A stretch of DNA of 64,000 bases from the NCBI GenBank assembly GCA_028583405.1, contig CM053259.1, positions 19,319,594-19,383,593 of the forward strand. The letters are read 5' to 3'. Position 1 is the stretch's first letter, and the number at the start of each line of letters is the position of its first letter. The translations under genes and the position numbers were made by a program. The stretch comes from Pogonophryne albipinna (lineage: Eukaryota; Chordata; Actinopteri; Perciformes; Artedidraconidae). This document shows positions 28,126-41,261 of the stretch, piece by piece. Under the pieces are notes generated by a model. That model was not told the DNA's origin. It saw nothing but the letters and a program-made list of their open reading frames with translations, and made no database searches.

Positions 28126-28127
<2 letters not shown>
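26102..28127. other. Intronic DNA without recognised genes
   Basis: No supported gene. The stretch 26620-26660 has TAATTA-type homeodomain core motifs next to a CACGTG E-box (around 26666), in AT-rich DNA free of recognised transposons. Confidence 0.5.

Positions 28128-28173
<46 letters not shown>
28128..28173. repeat. (CA)n microsatellite, 46 bp
   Basis: A pure CA run of 23 units that produces only chance Cys-Val open frames on the minus strand. Confidence 0.97.
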
Positions 28174-28175
<2 letters not shown>

Positions 28176-28462
28176 CTGCTGAGCCTTCATCCTGGCTAGT
28201 TGTTGCCCGTGTGCCCAACAGGCGGGTTAATATTGCCACCAGCTGCAGAGGGGGTGATGCTAACCAATGCCAAGCGGCACCCGGCCCAGAGTGGCCACAC
28301 AGGAGCCAGTGTGCTGCTCCCTTCTTCTCTTCCCAACTCCTTTTCATGACGCCGTTTATTTTCCCGTTTACACTGCTCCTTTTTCTGTTCTGCTTCTATT
28401 CAAAGTACAATTTAAATATAAAATGTCACTGTGTGTGCGTACGTAAAAGGAGAAGTGTAAAC

Positions 28463-29275
28463 TAGGGCTGCAACAAACGACTAATTTGATTAATCGACTA
28501 TTCGGACTATTATGCCTTGCACAATTTCTCAAACGCTCTTATTTAGCCATAAACTTTTAGATGTAGCTTGAGGTTGTTTTAGGCATGTGGAAACTGACAA
28601 TGAAGACAATAAAGATGAATACTTGATTCAAAAATACATATATTATTAAATTAACTAAACAAACTGTGAACAAAATTAACATTGCTTTTTATTTAAATTA
28701 AATATATAATATTTCACATCAAAAGAAACAACAATATTCTAACAAATCGTATTAAATAATGTGATGACAGAATAGCTGAAACTTTAACAAACTAAATAAC
28801 TCAGTTACCTCTAATCATTAACCCATGTTTGTATCATTTTGTTAACTCAGTGTGTTGCTGACGTGGAAAAGTTATGGAGCGCTTCTCTCCGCCATCCCCG
28901 GCGTGTGTTGCTGCATGTAGCAGCCGCGTGTGTGTAAACTGCCCCGCCCCCTCGCACACAGACGGTGAAGAGAGAGAGATCTCGTCTGGATTGGAAAGAT
29001 CGAAAATACATCATAGACGCATTTTCTTTTCTTTTTGCATGTTAGAAACGAGTTGGCGACACTAAGACTGTGATATAAAGTTTATGTAGCAATAATACAT
29101 ATGACATATATTTTTTAAATGTCTCCAGTACCGATAAAAAGAACGATAACGTTGGAGCTTAACGGCGCGTAAAACACACGTGATGACGTCACCAACGAAT
29201 CGACGACTGAATTAGTTGGCAACTAATTTGGTAATCGATTTTAATCGATTAAGTCGATTAGTTGTTGCACCCCTA
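28463..29275. mobile_element. Non-autonomous hAT element, 813 bp, perfect 8-bp TSD
   Basis: The ends are TAGGGCTGCAACAA on the left and, reading inward on the other strand, TAGGGGTGCAACAA on the right. The 8-bp sequence gtgtaaac flanks it exactly on both sides (28455-28462 and 29276-29283), which is diagnostic of hAT insertion. The subterminal regions are rich in ATCGATTAATCG-like repeats, as in many fish hAT elements, and probably serve as transposase binding sites. The interior is mostly AT-rich with a GC-richer patch near 28870-28990 and no transposase frame, so mobility would need a transposase supplied by another copy. Confidence 0.95.
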
Positions 29276-29283
29276 GTGTAAAC

Positions 29284-32200
29284 GCATGGATCCAGGCCAT
29301 CCTAGGGGGGTCATCCGTCTCAATGAACAACACTGGACAGTGCATTGGCTATGTGCACGTGGGACAGAAAGATGTGCAGCGTAGGCAGCAGTAATGGAGT
29401 GGGGCATTATGGGCCACACGGAAAGGCAGGCGCTCAGTTTCTTTCTCATCATTCTTGCACCTTCTCTGAGTCTCTCTGTCTCACTGAGGCTCTTTTGTTT
29501 CCCTACCGTGTAATATTTCCCATGTGTGTTTGTCTAAAACCACAATCTCCTGCTGTGTTATATGTTGCGACAGAGATGTGATATTCTGTTGCTGCTGGTG
29601 CATCAGTCTGGTGTGCTATCAAAGCTGCTGTTAGCAATGAAAATAAGGCACTGGCTTTTGTAAGCTTAACAGGTTAATGTCTTTGCATAGGGATCCTTTT
29701 GGGCGTCTCAGGGGTAAACATTACTCCGAGGGTTGCAGAGGAACCAGTACACACTCCCAACATTTCACAAAATGTCAGTGGACCTGTGTGTCAGACTGAG
29801 CGAAGAGAACGAGGCTGGGCCAACACTCATCATAACAAAGAACCAAAAGGCAAAAGCCCACAGATGGCCTATTTCCTAGTTCACATTTTAATATTCACAT
29901 TTTCTTTGGTTTTATTGTGTTACATTACTTTACATAAAATATCACTATGAATTTAGCAATTCAGAACGTTTTAATTAGCATAAAGCAACATCATTAGCAC
30001 CAATAAAGGATTGCTTAATCCCCGCAATATTTGTGTGACAAGGAAACACACACTTTGTATCACTTATGGTTTATTTTTAATATTATAACTTTCACATCCA
30101 TGCTTGGTTCCTAAGAGTTTTACAGTCTTAAACGCCTGCCTTTATAAATTGTCACAATGCAGACATGGCGGTAGATACGTTTGGATAGAATTGTGTGTGT
30201 ATGGGAACGTTTTTGTTTTGTGTGTCCGAGTGTTGAGGGGGTATGAAGAAGGAGGTTATATAGAGGCTACAAAAAGGTAATTCACAGGCCTGGCAAAGGC
30301 AACTACCAGGGCACACAAACACACACGGGTGCTTATCGATTGAAGACTCCTTTGCCCTCACATCAACAGACACCGTTGTTCAGTGTATCTAAAAATGATT
30401 GTGTTGAGACCGAACTCTCTTTGATTGGAAGCGATGGGAGGAGGGCTCGGCAGACGAGAGAGGGAGGTGCAGAGGCCATCTGTTTTCTTTTCAGCAGCGA
30501 TGCAGGCAGGATCCAGATTCTCAGTGACAACATTTCAGGCATCTGTACTGAGAGCAGAAGATGCTTCTGAAGTGGCTTATTTTTTCACGAATGTGCTCAT
30601 TTGTGTTCATCTAACTTGCGTCTCGCAATACACAGTCATTTAGCGCTTTATTTGTGTGGGCAATGCCAGCCTTTTTTCACACGCTCAATATCTTTTTATA
30701 TCCTGGTTGTGGAAAGAGGGATTAATGGGTCTTTCTAGTAAAGCAGCTTGTCTGCGCTCTTGCAAAGTTCTGCAAGGGTAAATGAGTTTAAAGCCTCGGG
30801 CTATAAGTTGTTGTTGGTGTGTAAGTGTGACGGTGTTTGTGTGCTTCTTCCTGTCTGATTGTTAACAGCCTTACCTAACTGGATTCCAGATGTAATCCTA
30901 CAGTCTCTCTGATGAGTCTGACTGTCCAAGGCTAACAGGGGGACTTTTAGACGTCCCCCTCAGGCGTTGCCCTCGCACCAGCTTGCTTCCATACAAATGG
31001 CATCTACCACTAGTAGCAGACAGATGCAGCATGAGCTGACCGGAGGCCTGTAGTTGTCTCTATATTCCTATAAGCCTACTAGCCTGCAGGCTGTTCCTGT
31101 CAGACAAGGCATGAGGCTAATGAGGTTACTCTGTTTCCTGTTTCTGCCTTCCTGTCCCCGTGTTTGTGGGAGTGCTTCAGCTCTTTGGCACGATATGTCT
31201 ACACACTGTAACCTAACTTGCATATGTTTTGAATTCAAACGTATTGTGTTTGCATGTGTGCACACGCACCCTCTCTCATTATGTATTCAGCACAGTATGT
31301 TGAGTCCAGTAGTATTTTCACATGTCATGTGATGAAACGGTCACAATTATGTTTTTTAAAACTCCTATTAAAAACAAGCGAATGTGTCGGGTGATGCTAT
31401 ATTTAAAGGCCAAATCTGGCATGCTGTTTTTTATTTGAATTAAATCAATAGATTACATGCTTTTCAGCATGCCTATTATCGCCTTAAATTCAGTGTTTTT
31501 AGAAGTCCAGCATTAGAAACTTGACCTTGTGTTTTAAAAAAGGAAAATTCTCCACTGCTTTAGCCTAAGGCAATTGGCAGGACAATCTTTAATTTATTCA
31601 TGATGTAGATGAATGTGTAAGAAAAATGAACTTGGCAAAACGCACACGGTTTCATATTGTGACTTCTCATAAAGCTCTTCATCTAAAGATATAGGATCAA
31701 AATGAAAACTTAAATCAAAATATATAAAAGTCCTGGGGTTTTAATAATCTCCAGAGACACATAGTGCTCGGTGTTATATAGCCTGGGTGGCGATGACAAG
31801 CACATTCCTTTGGCTTTATGAAATCTCAAGTAATAAACTATTGCTATGGATGTTCGAAGTCCTACCTAATTTTTTACACAGCTGGTGTGTGGAGGAGGGA
31901 AGGTTTGTAATGCAGCTCCGTTAAGAGGGATCAGCAGCAGGGTCTTTCAAGGCTCCTGAGGGAATAGACGGGAGATGAGGAGCCTTTTCTATTGCTACCA
32001 TGATGAATGGCAGCATGTTGGGGAGCGCCGTCCATCAGAAGTGTCCACGTGACGGCAGCTAGTGAGCGGGTGTGTGTGTCCCACAGTGCAGGGGACCGAG
32101 TCAAACCTCTGGTCAACTGCAAGCAGCCAAAGTGAAAGTGATATTGTGACAGAGTTGCAAGGTAAGTGTGTTGAATGAGGCTGTTACTACTGAATGGGAG

Positions 32201-35200
32201 CTATTTGTTATGCAACCTCAGAGTATCAGCGCACACAACGGTTTCCCAATACTCTATTTTAACACACATTTCCACCACGAGACCTGTGTTTTAGTCTATT
32301 GTAAGACCAGATGTACATCAGACCTATTTCTCAACTGTCAGCACTTCCAACCTGCCAACAAAAACGTAAGAATATGAGGACTATTCCTCATCTGAGCCCT
32401 AAAAACCATGGCAACAAGGCTGTGAAAATGATATCACGCCATTACTTAAACATTTCCCTTTATGAGAGACTTTTAATATTCCCTCCACAACAATTCCACC
32501 ATCCTTTCTTGGCTTTGTGGCAGCGAAGGAACAGAAAATGGTTGCTTTGAGAACTCTTTGAATGCTCCTCTAGGGCTAAAGCAGAGGCCGGAAACAAACC
32601 TTAAAAAACCCCTTCAACTTACTGTTGGATAATCTGTAAATACTGCTTTAACCTCGAGGGCAATGAACAAACTAGTTGTACTGATTTATCAAGGGTTTAT
32701 ACAGGGTTTCATTCAGCTGGTCATTTATTTGTGTAAAATGAAACTCTGAAAATGAACATGACTTATAAAACAAAACGATACATAGAATGTATAAATTGGA
32801 GAATTGATCCAACATGTTGAATGTTTGAGTTGGGTACAAGTTGTGTGTGTGTGTGTTTGTGGTTTTGTGTTTAGGGTTAAAGGTCAAAGAAGGGTTCAGT
32901 TGGTCAAATACTCAGTGTGGGTGGGCAGCCCTGTCAATTTAAACCCCTTTATTAGGCTGCCAGCTGGCCTCTTCTGTTCACACGCACACACAAACTGTGA
33001 CATTGTCATTCAGTCAAAATAAAGTTGGTCACAGTTCAAATTTGAAAGCTCTCTCCCTCTCTCTCTCTGTGCTCTACTTTCCACCTGCCTGATAGCGTTT
33101 TATGCTCGACAGGGCTGGATCGCGCTGGCAGTCTGTCACTAATGTATGCTCGGATAGATTCAGACAGTGTGTGTGCAAATGCAGACGGACGATATGATTG
33201 ACAGAGGAGCAGTGAAGGTTTGTGTGTCTGTTTGGTAGACGCCATCACAGCCACGCTGCGAAGGCATTGTTCTGAGGGGAGAAACCTTCATCTGCTTTTA
33301 ATGAAGGCACAGGGAGAAAATGTGGAGCAAGAATATGTTCACACCCATTTAAAAGTATAGATCAGCTGATATTTAGAAGTTGAGTTCAATAGCATATCTT
33401 CTTCTGTAAAAACTGTGTTCCTTTCATCGCTCTCCTCTCCTGCAGATGTACGCTTTCTGGACCCCTCAAACTGTTGGGGCTACCCCTACACGCCTAGTTT
33501 TAAACAGAAGGCCCTATGGCTGCACACGCATTCCTATGCAGTGAGCTTGTGCTGTAATGAGGCGATTATATATGGGGCCTCTCGTCCCCGGCAACCCCAA
33601 AACCTTGTTCCATTCGCCCATTCTCTGAGCCCCGAGCTGAGCTAAGCATCCGGTCCACTTGAGGCCACAAGGGACAGGAAGACCAGGATGTAGTTAGGAT
33701 AGAATGTGAGTTTTGTGAGCAAACACGTGCTGCGTAGTTGAGGAAGTTGGCCTCGTTTTTTTAGCCACTGCCTCAGTTGTTAGCAAGTCGTGCTGACTGT
33801 AGAACTGCTTGTCACATTCAATTAGTGCCATGGTGCTTTTTGGGAAACGGTAGCCATCATTGACATCAGAAGCAGGCAGTGGGCTCAAATACCTGCACTG
33901 CTAGTTTTCAAATTTCAAATGAGTTTGGAAATGAGTCACCTCTTCTTAAAAATGTTCTTATTTGCATATTTCATTCACAAGATTTCTTTGAAGAGCCCTT
34001 CATTGATGTGTCATAATCGAGAAGACTTTAGAACATTTTTTTGATCTGATTGGCTATAACCCTAGGAAAGGTCACACTGATGTATTTAGATATCAGATCA
34101 TTGTAATCGCAGTCATCTGCACCCCTTGTGAACCCTGAGCACTCATATCCTTCTAGTCATCTGGGGCCCATGTGTCGGTGAAAAGAGAATGTGCCGAAAG
34201 GAAGAAAAGACGGTGAGGTAAAGACTCTCCTGACTACTGGATACAATAACCCAAGCTTTGTTAAAATAACATTTCTCTCCCATTGATCCATCCATCCTTC
34301 CTCCTAAAGGGAAATGTGTGTTAGAATAACAGATTTTGGGCCGGTTTTGTAGAGCAGATCTCGCTGGCGCGTGGCCCACATTCCTCTGCCATGACATCCG
34401 CACAGTCTGCAGCCGCACACTGCTATTTATAGATCGGCTAGTGAGAACGCACACACACACACATATTAGCAGATTCCTAAGTGTGTGAATGTTTACATGC
34501 ATGCGCATCGAAGGATGCCTACCAACATAGTGATTTATATTATCTTTTTTTGCCTTGGTGTCTGTGCATATATATTACTTTATAAGAGTGTGATAAAAAC
34601 ATAAATTTAACAACCTAAAAACTGATTTATTTAAGCTTTAAATCTGTGTTTCCATCTCTCCTTTACAGTTTAAGAATTTAACGATTTTGCTGCAGAGCTG
34701 ATGTTAGGCTTTCTATCATACTTAAACACACAGAGCAACACAACACAGAAGCTGGGTGTTTTTCAGTGAAAGCAGAATAAGAAATCTCACTAACATTTAA
34801 TGAATTTGTTGAAGTACCGCTGAATTTATGGTGCACGGATAGTCTTAAAGTCTGGTTGTCAATCATTGTCTTGCCACAAAAAACGGAGTTAGAACTTCTT
34901 TCCTAATCATTTCAAACTCTAAAACAGAGTTGTTAGATCTGTTTTTGATTGTTATAGTGAGTTTATTATTTCAGAATTTAAAATGGACACACTGTAGTCT
35001 CCCCATCTTCCTTCCCTCCATCACCCTACCCTCCTTCCTTTGTATCTAACACTGCATCCAGTTTTACACAAAGCCAATGCAATCCACTAGTTTCCTCATC
35101 AACTATCAGAGTTATTGGATTTCCCTGCTGTAGGGAGAGGATTGTTGAGTAAGCCCAGGGTTATGAAGTGGAACCAGCTCCACTTTTCACCCAGTTAGAT

Positions 35201-35607
35201 GAACAGATACAGAGGCAGTGATAGATTGATACCGCTCAGACTTTTCGCATAGACACGCTTTTTTGACATTCGTTTTTTTAAATTCCAGTTTAACTTCAGC
35301 TTGTGTTGGTTGTTGTTGACAAAACTTCGGCTGCTGGCTAAGCTCTAGGGTATTTATTCACTGCATCATTTAAATGTCTTTCAATATAATCTTGCAACAA
35401 AAGTTAATGATTAAAAGAAGTAGGAAACACATGCTCTACTTTATTGAACAATAAAAGTCAAGGGAAATCGTTTAAATGTTACAATAATTAAACCCTGCAT
35501 CTCGTGTGTGTGTGTTTAGTGTTGGTTTCTCCCCTTGGATTCCATCTTTACAGACATTTTATTGAGTAAAATGTGAAAAGAAGCCCAGTAGGAAAGGTAT
35601 TACGTTG
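29284..35607. other. Intronic DNA without recognised genes
   Basis: No supported exon of jarid2. One possible cryptic exon (33446-33540) is listed separately. There are short CA/TG runs near 32841-32860 and 34450-34462. No transposon ends were recognised. Confidence 0.6.
33446..33540 (+). other. Possible cryptic or poison exon (splice signals only)
   Basis: A good pyrimidine tract and acceptor (ctctcctctcctgcag, ending 33445) is followed after 95 bp by a donor-like gtgagc at 33541. The segment is open and begins ATGTACGCT, but 95 is not a multiple of three. Joined to the exon at 41262 it would shift the frame and reach a stop codon within that exon. No family similarity is visible. This could be a chance pair of splice-like sites. 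Confidence 0.2.
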
Positions 35608-35886
35608 GTATACATTAGGGATGGGAATTTGAAAGCAAATGTATATTCGAATATTCGACCCCCCAAAAAACAGTTAACCGGTTAACCGAAATGTACATAT
35701 CCTATAAAAAAAAAATTGGGTAACAAATTTTTTCTGAATTTTTTTTTTTTTCCCATTTTTTTTTCAATAATTTTTTTGAAATACATACATGTTCAAATAA
35801 GTGTAGAAACCAAGTCGAATTTGTCAAATGTATTGAACTGGTGATCACAGTTTGACAGCTATAGGCCTACAGCTTTCATGTGCTGA

Positions 35887-36054
35887 GGCGATTCACAATC
35901 AGCCCAGCTGTAGAGAAGACCCTCTCAGCTGGAACGGAGGTTGCGGGTATAGCAAGGTATAGCATGTAGATATAAGTTTAATTTGGCATAGTTTGACACC
36001 GCACTCACTAACCTGGTCGAAATATTTCCACACATTACTCCTTTTTGACGCCAT
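35887..36054 (-). pseudogene. hAT transposase remnant: BED-type N-terminus fused to C-terminal dimerisation end
   Basis: The fragment starts at an ATG (36054) with a W-K-Y-F motif typical of BED fingers and two cysteine positions further on. After about 100 bases the sequence passes, with a change of frame, into PATSVPAERVFSTAGLIVNR, the signature of the hAT dimerisation domain, ending at a TGA soon after. The RNase H-like domain (roughly 500 residues in full elements) is missing. No product is expected to be functional. Confidence 0.8.
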
Positions 36055-36438
36055 GTCTGTTGTGTTGGACTCTTCTTAGAGTGTAAATAATTACCGGACT
36101 ATGACTGGTAAAATATGTTGAATACCGGCAAAACTAAATCTCTCCAGTCAAAATGTCTATGTACTTTCCCGCCACACACGGTTGCCAAGCAGCGCTTATT
36201 GTTGTTTAGGCTGGCCACTCATGTGTCGCGAGTGTTGACAGGGGGCGGGGGAGCACGCTCATGAACTGTTAGCGCCGGAACCTCGCAACGGCTGTAGAGC
36301 TCATTTGCGCCACATTTGGGCCTAAGATGAGGTTTGAGTCTGCGTGATCTGCGTGTAGGGAGGGGCAGCAGCCATATCATTAGCTAGAACTAGCTAGATC
36401 TGATGGATTTGGACATAAACGCGAGTGAAGTATAACCG

Positions 36439-36834
<396 letters not shown>

Positions 36835-37222
36835 CACACCTTTAGACGTCACCTAACACATTTAGCTATGGCACTGTCGTATACATTGAATTATTCAATT
36901 TGATAATATGTAATCAACTTAGGCATCACTCCCAAAAATTTTTTTAATACAAATATTCATAACTCATATTCGAATACATGAATAATTATTCGAATACCTG
37001 AATAATTTCGAATATTCGATTAATCGTTCCCATCCCTAGTATACATCCAAGCAGTGTCTGGTTAATCACATGTTTGTGTGTGACGGAGAGAATCCCTATG
37101 GATGATTAAAAGGTGTGTATTTGTGTGGTTTTTGCAGGTTGGATTACCTGCTTACTCCACATCAGTTTGGGTGGGGTTGCTGGGTGACAGTAGGCACGAG
37201 GCGTTCCTGATGCTTCTCTTGG

Positions 37223-37224
<2 letters not shown>

Positions 37225-37292
<68 letters not shown>
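37225..37292. repeat. (CA)n microsatellite, 68 bp, followed by a 16-bp tandem duplication
   Basis: A CA run of about 34 units. Overlapping its end, acactcttgcctgtgc occurs twice head to tail (37289-37304 and 37305-37320), probably a slippage product anchored on the array. Confidence 0.95.
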
Positions 37293-37295
<3 letters not shown>

Positions 37296-38165
37296 TGCCT
37301 GTGCACACTCTTGCCTGTGCAGACAGAAAAGGTCCCTGCGCTCATTAGTGGGATTCCAGCGCCCTGATGGGAGCTGGTTGGGGTGTAGATGTGTGTGTCA
37401 GTGCCAGGTAGCGCTCAGCTGGCACTGCTCTGTGTGAGAGCGGTCTCTAAAGCGCTCTGGCAATTCCTCAGAAACACAATCTCACACACGGCCATGTGTG
37501 GCCCAGAATCTAAGATGCAAAACAATTTGATCTTATTGCTCATTTAAGGAAAATGTTTGCCCTCCTCTGTCATGCTACACTTCCCCTCTGGCAGGCAGTG
37601 GTAATGTCCTGAAGGGATTTTGCATGCCTTTCCTGTCCCATCACTTTTTATTTCTCACCTGGAAAGCAAACACAAGAGCAGGCTTTTGAGGCCAGTTAAA
37701 GCAGAGCAGCACCTCTGCCTGAACCATATGGTAAACTACCTCTAAGGTCAGAAATGGTTCACTTAGAGTTAAGCACAGTTCACAAAAACATGTAACCGAT
37801 GATCTGAAAGTATGCAGACCTAGTGAGCTTTCAGACTGCAGCAGCTGTAATGGAGCAGAGCTTTAACATCACGTTCTTCCCCCAGCTGATGAAAAGTCAG
37901 CATTTCTTTCCTTTTTTTCCTTTTTTAGACTTTGTTGCTATGTGTACACAGTGCAGGAAATATCTGTGGCACGCTGCCAACAACTGTGAGGAAACCATAG
38001 AGAGAGAGGGAGAAAAATAAATCCTTTAACTTTAGATACATTTTTGGGAAGAATAATGTTCCTCTTCGCAGTACAGCTGTGTGACATGCTTGTGTGTCCG
38101 GTATAGATATGGATACCATAGAAGCTGTATATGTCAGTGTTTGTGACCCTGAGGTACCGTTAATG

Positions 38166-38198
<33 letters not shown>

Positions 38199-38294
38199 AG
38201 TGTACATTTGGCCTTGTGACACACCACAGAAGGAGAGCCAGTGAGCTGTCTAGGTAATTGGTGCTTACCTGGCAGGCTTCTGCACACATGCTCG

Positions 38295-38333
38295 TGCACC
38301 CACACAGAATGGATTAGATTCTGTGTGGGTGCA
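38295..38333. repeat. Perfect inverted repeat, 16-bp arms, 7-base loop
   Basis: The arm tgcacccacacagaat, the loop ggattag and the arm attctgtgtgggtgca form a perfect stem. It is too short for a normal microRNA precursor. It resembles neither a transposon end pair with a target duplication nor a tRNA-like fold. Confidence 0.85.
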
Positions 38334-40690
38334 TTAAATACAGGAAAAAAATGACATAATTTAATACTTGCACTTCCTTTCTGGCTTGTGTGTGTACATG
38401 CACGCTCATGTGTGACAGTGTAATGAGGGGCTGCACACAAAACACACCCTATCAACCTCTGTCAGGGGCGGCAAACCATCGGGGCACTGAACAGTCTGCC
38501 TGTGTGTCTCTGTGTGTGTGTACTGTATGCAGGGATACGTGGCTGTCACCCATCAGCTCCATCATATGCAGACACCCAGTTTTTAATCTTGTCCCCCCTC
38601 CCCCTCTCTCTTTTAGCTCTGCTGAGGCCCTATCCCCAAGGTCCCTGAGCAGACCTGGGAAATCAAAAAATGTTTGCAAAAGCTTCTTTTATCTGCTGAA
38701 GAGGGAGAGAAAAAAGGATTAACAAACACATATTTTCAGTCTTGTCAATGTTGTCAAAAAATATGAAGATTGAATGAGGTCGTATCATTTTCGTTTTAAT
38801 TACAGGAAGTTTTCAATGACATGAAGATGGTAAACCATACTTACTAATTTCTAAGTTGTTTTTCACTTCACACCTGTGGCTTTTGATGCCAATCCAAACA
38901 GGTTTTAAAGTATGGAAAAATACTCTACTACATGGTTTCCTTCACAAAAAACTCTGAAAAATGGGCATGTTTCAGGGTCAAGTTACATCAGACATGCTGT
39001 CAAAAATGTCACTCTGCCAATTCTAACTCTCTTCTACCCTGACAAGTCTGCTGTGCAGGATCTATTTTCCAAATATGTGTGTAGTAGACTTTTTCTGTGA
39101 CGTTTCAAATCAAGCCTGCCCGGGATACGATTGAATCCATCTCACATTACTCAAGGTGGAGATGCCTTTGCACCTACCTAAAATCTGAGGAATTCAAAAC
39201 ACATTTTTTGTGAGAAACTCGGCACAGATACAACAAGTACGTTTAGTCAAGGTTATTCATTTTAGGCAACATAAACATAAGAAAAACACTTTTTTTTAAA
39301 AGGGGATCTTTCCCAATTATCCGCAGTGACAAGGCAATAAGCTATCGCATTAGGTTTATAAGCAATACATGAACTGTCAGTTTACCGTTTTAAAATAGAA
39401 TATGTAACCGCTCAGAAATGTCATCTTGCTGTAAGGTCATGTGTGTGTTTACTTCAAAGTGTTCAGGCAAATGTGCGCACACCCTGTTGTGAAGCTGCTA
39501 ATATTAGCAGTGTGTTGTCAGCAATGATCAGAAGGCATCATTGATCTATCATACCATCTCTGGTATCTTGTGTGTTTGGGTGTGTGTGTGAATCGAGTAT
39601 GCTAGACGCTGGAATGCAGCACTCAAAGGAAGACATTTATGAGCGGTAGTCATTTCAGTAGCATTTTATTCACTGGCGGTGGGAGGATGCATAACATTAG
39701 GATGAGATTACCTTAGACCGCAGTCATCTGGAGTCAGTTTTTTGAGCGCACTCGTTTTTAATGGAACACTATGAACATTATCTTATCACTGCAGCGATAA
39801 AACATCTTGGAGTTGTTATTTCCTTGTGAGGTGGAGATTTGTAATATACACTGCGCTGATGTCACTGCGCTATTTGCCAGCCACTCGCCCGAGCCAACAC
39901 TAATGACCTGAGTCAACTGCGTGATCAGAACGCGCTCCCACACACGTTGCCTTCCACGTCCGCTCTCTTGAATTACATTTGACTCAGCTAGCACATTTCC
40001 TTCTGTCTAAGATGAGCTGACAGGATCAGAAACGTGTTTAACTCAAATAATTAGCATACATTAGCTCGTTGAGCAAAGAGAGGTAGTGTTTTCTTTCCCC
40101 AAACCTTACAGCTAAGATCCACTCGCCCCATGGCTTGACTAGAGAAAAGCTATTTCTAGTTTCCATTATTTATTAATACGGCTTTGTTGTTGCTCATGTC
40201 CTAATCTCATTTCCTTTAGTCATTAGCGTTGTTCGACATCAAACACAGCTGCTCGAGCAATGAGTGTAGCGGAGAGGGGGGGAGAGGAGTATGGTTATTG
40301 CTGTTGGACACTCACTAAAGACCCTTTTTTTTAAAAAGCTTGTTGCTGTAGAATAATTTCCTATTAAGCTGTTTAATTGTACAATGGGACAATAGTGTTT
40401 TGAATAAATTGCTGCTTTGATGTGCTTTACATTCTGCTGTCATGTGTTTGTTGTTTAGATTGAAAGTGACTTGGGAGAAAAAAACAGCCGTGTCTTGGGA
40501 AACTATGTGTTGTGTGTGTGTGACTTCTGCTGACCTCTTTGACAATAACGTCTTCTGTCTCAGTCTCGCTGGGAGAGATTACCAACACATGAACTCGCAG
40601 TCCCATGATGCTTTTTTCATTCGCTTCCTACCTATTCATCACCATAACACTCTCCTATCATGGCATTGTGGGGAGATGCAGTCCTTTGCG

Positions 40691-40705
40691 CATTGTTATG
40701 CAAAT
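40691..40705 (+). promoter_or_regulatory. Composite Sox-Oct (SOX2/POU5F1-type) binding motif
   Basis: The sequence CATTGTTATGCAAAT is an exact copy of the composite consensus in which a Sox site (CATTGTT) directly abuts an octamer (ATGCAAAT). In mammals this motif marks pluripotency enhancers, and Jarid2 is known to be controlled by Oct4 and Sox2 in embryonic stem cells; in fish the counterparts are Pou5f3 and SoxB1. It is 556 bp upstream of the exon at 41262. Just downstream, gctaatg occurs three times with 16-bp spacing (40729, 40745, 40761), the second within the octamer-like ATGCTAAT. The motif is seen; its activity is inference. Confidence 0.6.
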
Positions 40706-41261
40706 GCTCGCCCTGTGTCGAGCTGCAAGCTAATGCTGTGTTATGCTAATGTTGTATCGTGCTAATGTCACGATAGAGCGAGAAATGGAGGGGAAGGATG
40801 CAACCGAGACAATATGAAAGGAGGAATCCCCATTATAGAAAAACGTTGTTGGCTGTTTCCCTTCACCAACGCAGTCATAACTTTTAAATGAATTCATGTG
40901 TGGAAAATAAACAGTCTGTGTTTAAATCAGCTTGTTAGGTTTTGTTTCGTCTTGGACAACTGGCCTGTAAGTCACACTTTTATAGGCATGCTGTTGTCAC
41001 ACAGAAACAAAGGCAAAAGCTTAGCATTTAACAAACTGTCTAACTTCGGAACATGCTGTCTTTTATTCGGTTGTTCTTTGTCTGACTGCCAAATCAGATT
41101 TTTTTTTTACAATAACGTGATCATTCCGAACTGTTTTTGGGCCAAGAACACATTTCCTACAAGTGCAAAAAGAACGTTATTAAGAAAATTGGTGAAAGAA
41201 ACTCTAATCTCAATACAATAGTATGTACTGACCCTTCTTCTCTCTCTGGATGTTTCTGCAG

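Larger units (their letters stand above)
37321..41261. other. Intronic DNA upstream of the first exon in the window
   Basis: No other exon is supported. It holds a (TG)n run near 38168-38197, a perfect 16-bp stem hairpin (38295-38333) and a composite Sox-Oct motif (40691-40705), which are listed separately. Confidence 0.65.

Noticed and set aside
38295..38333. MicroRNA precursor
   Set aside because: The stem is only 16 bp, shorter than the roughly 30 bp needed for a canonical precursor.
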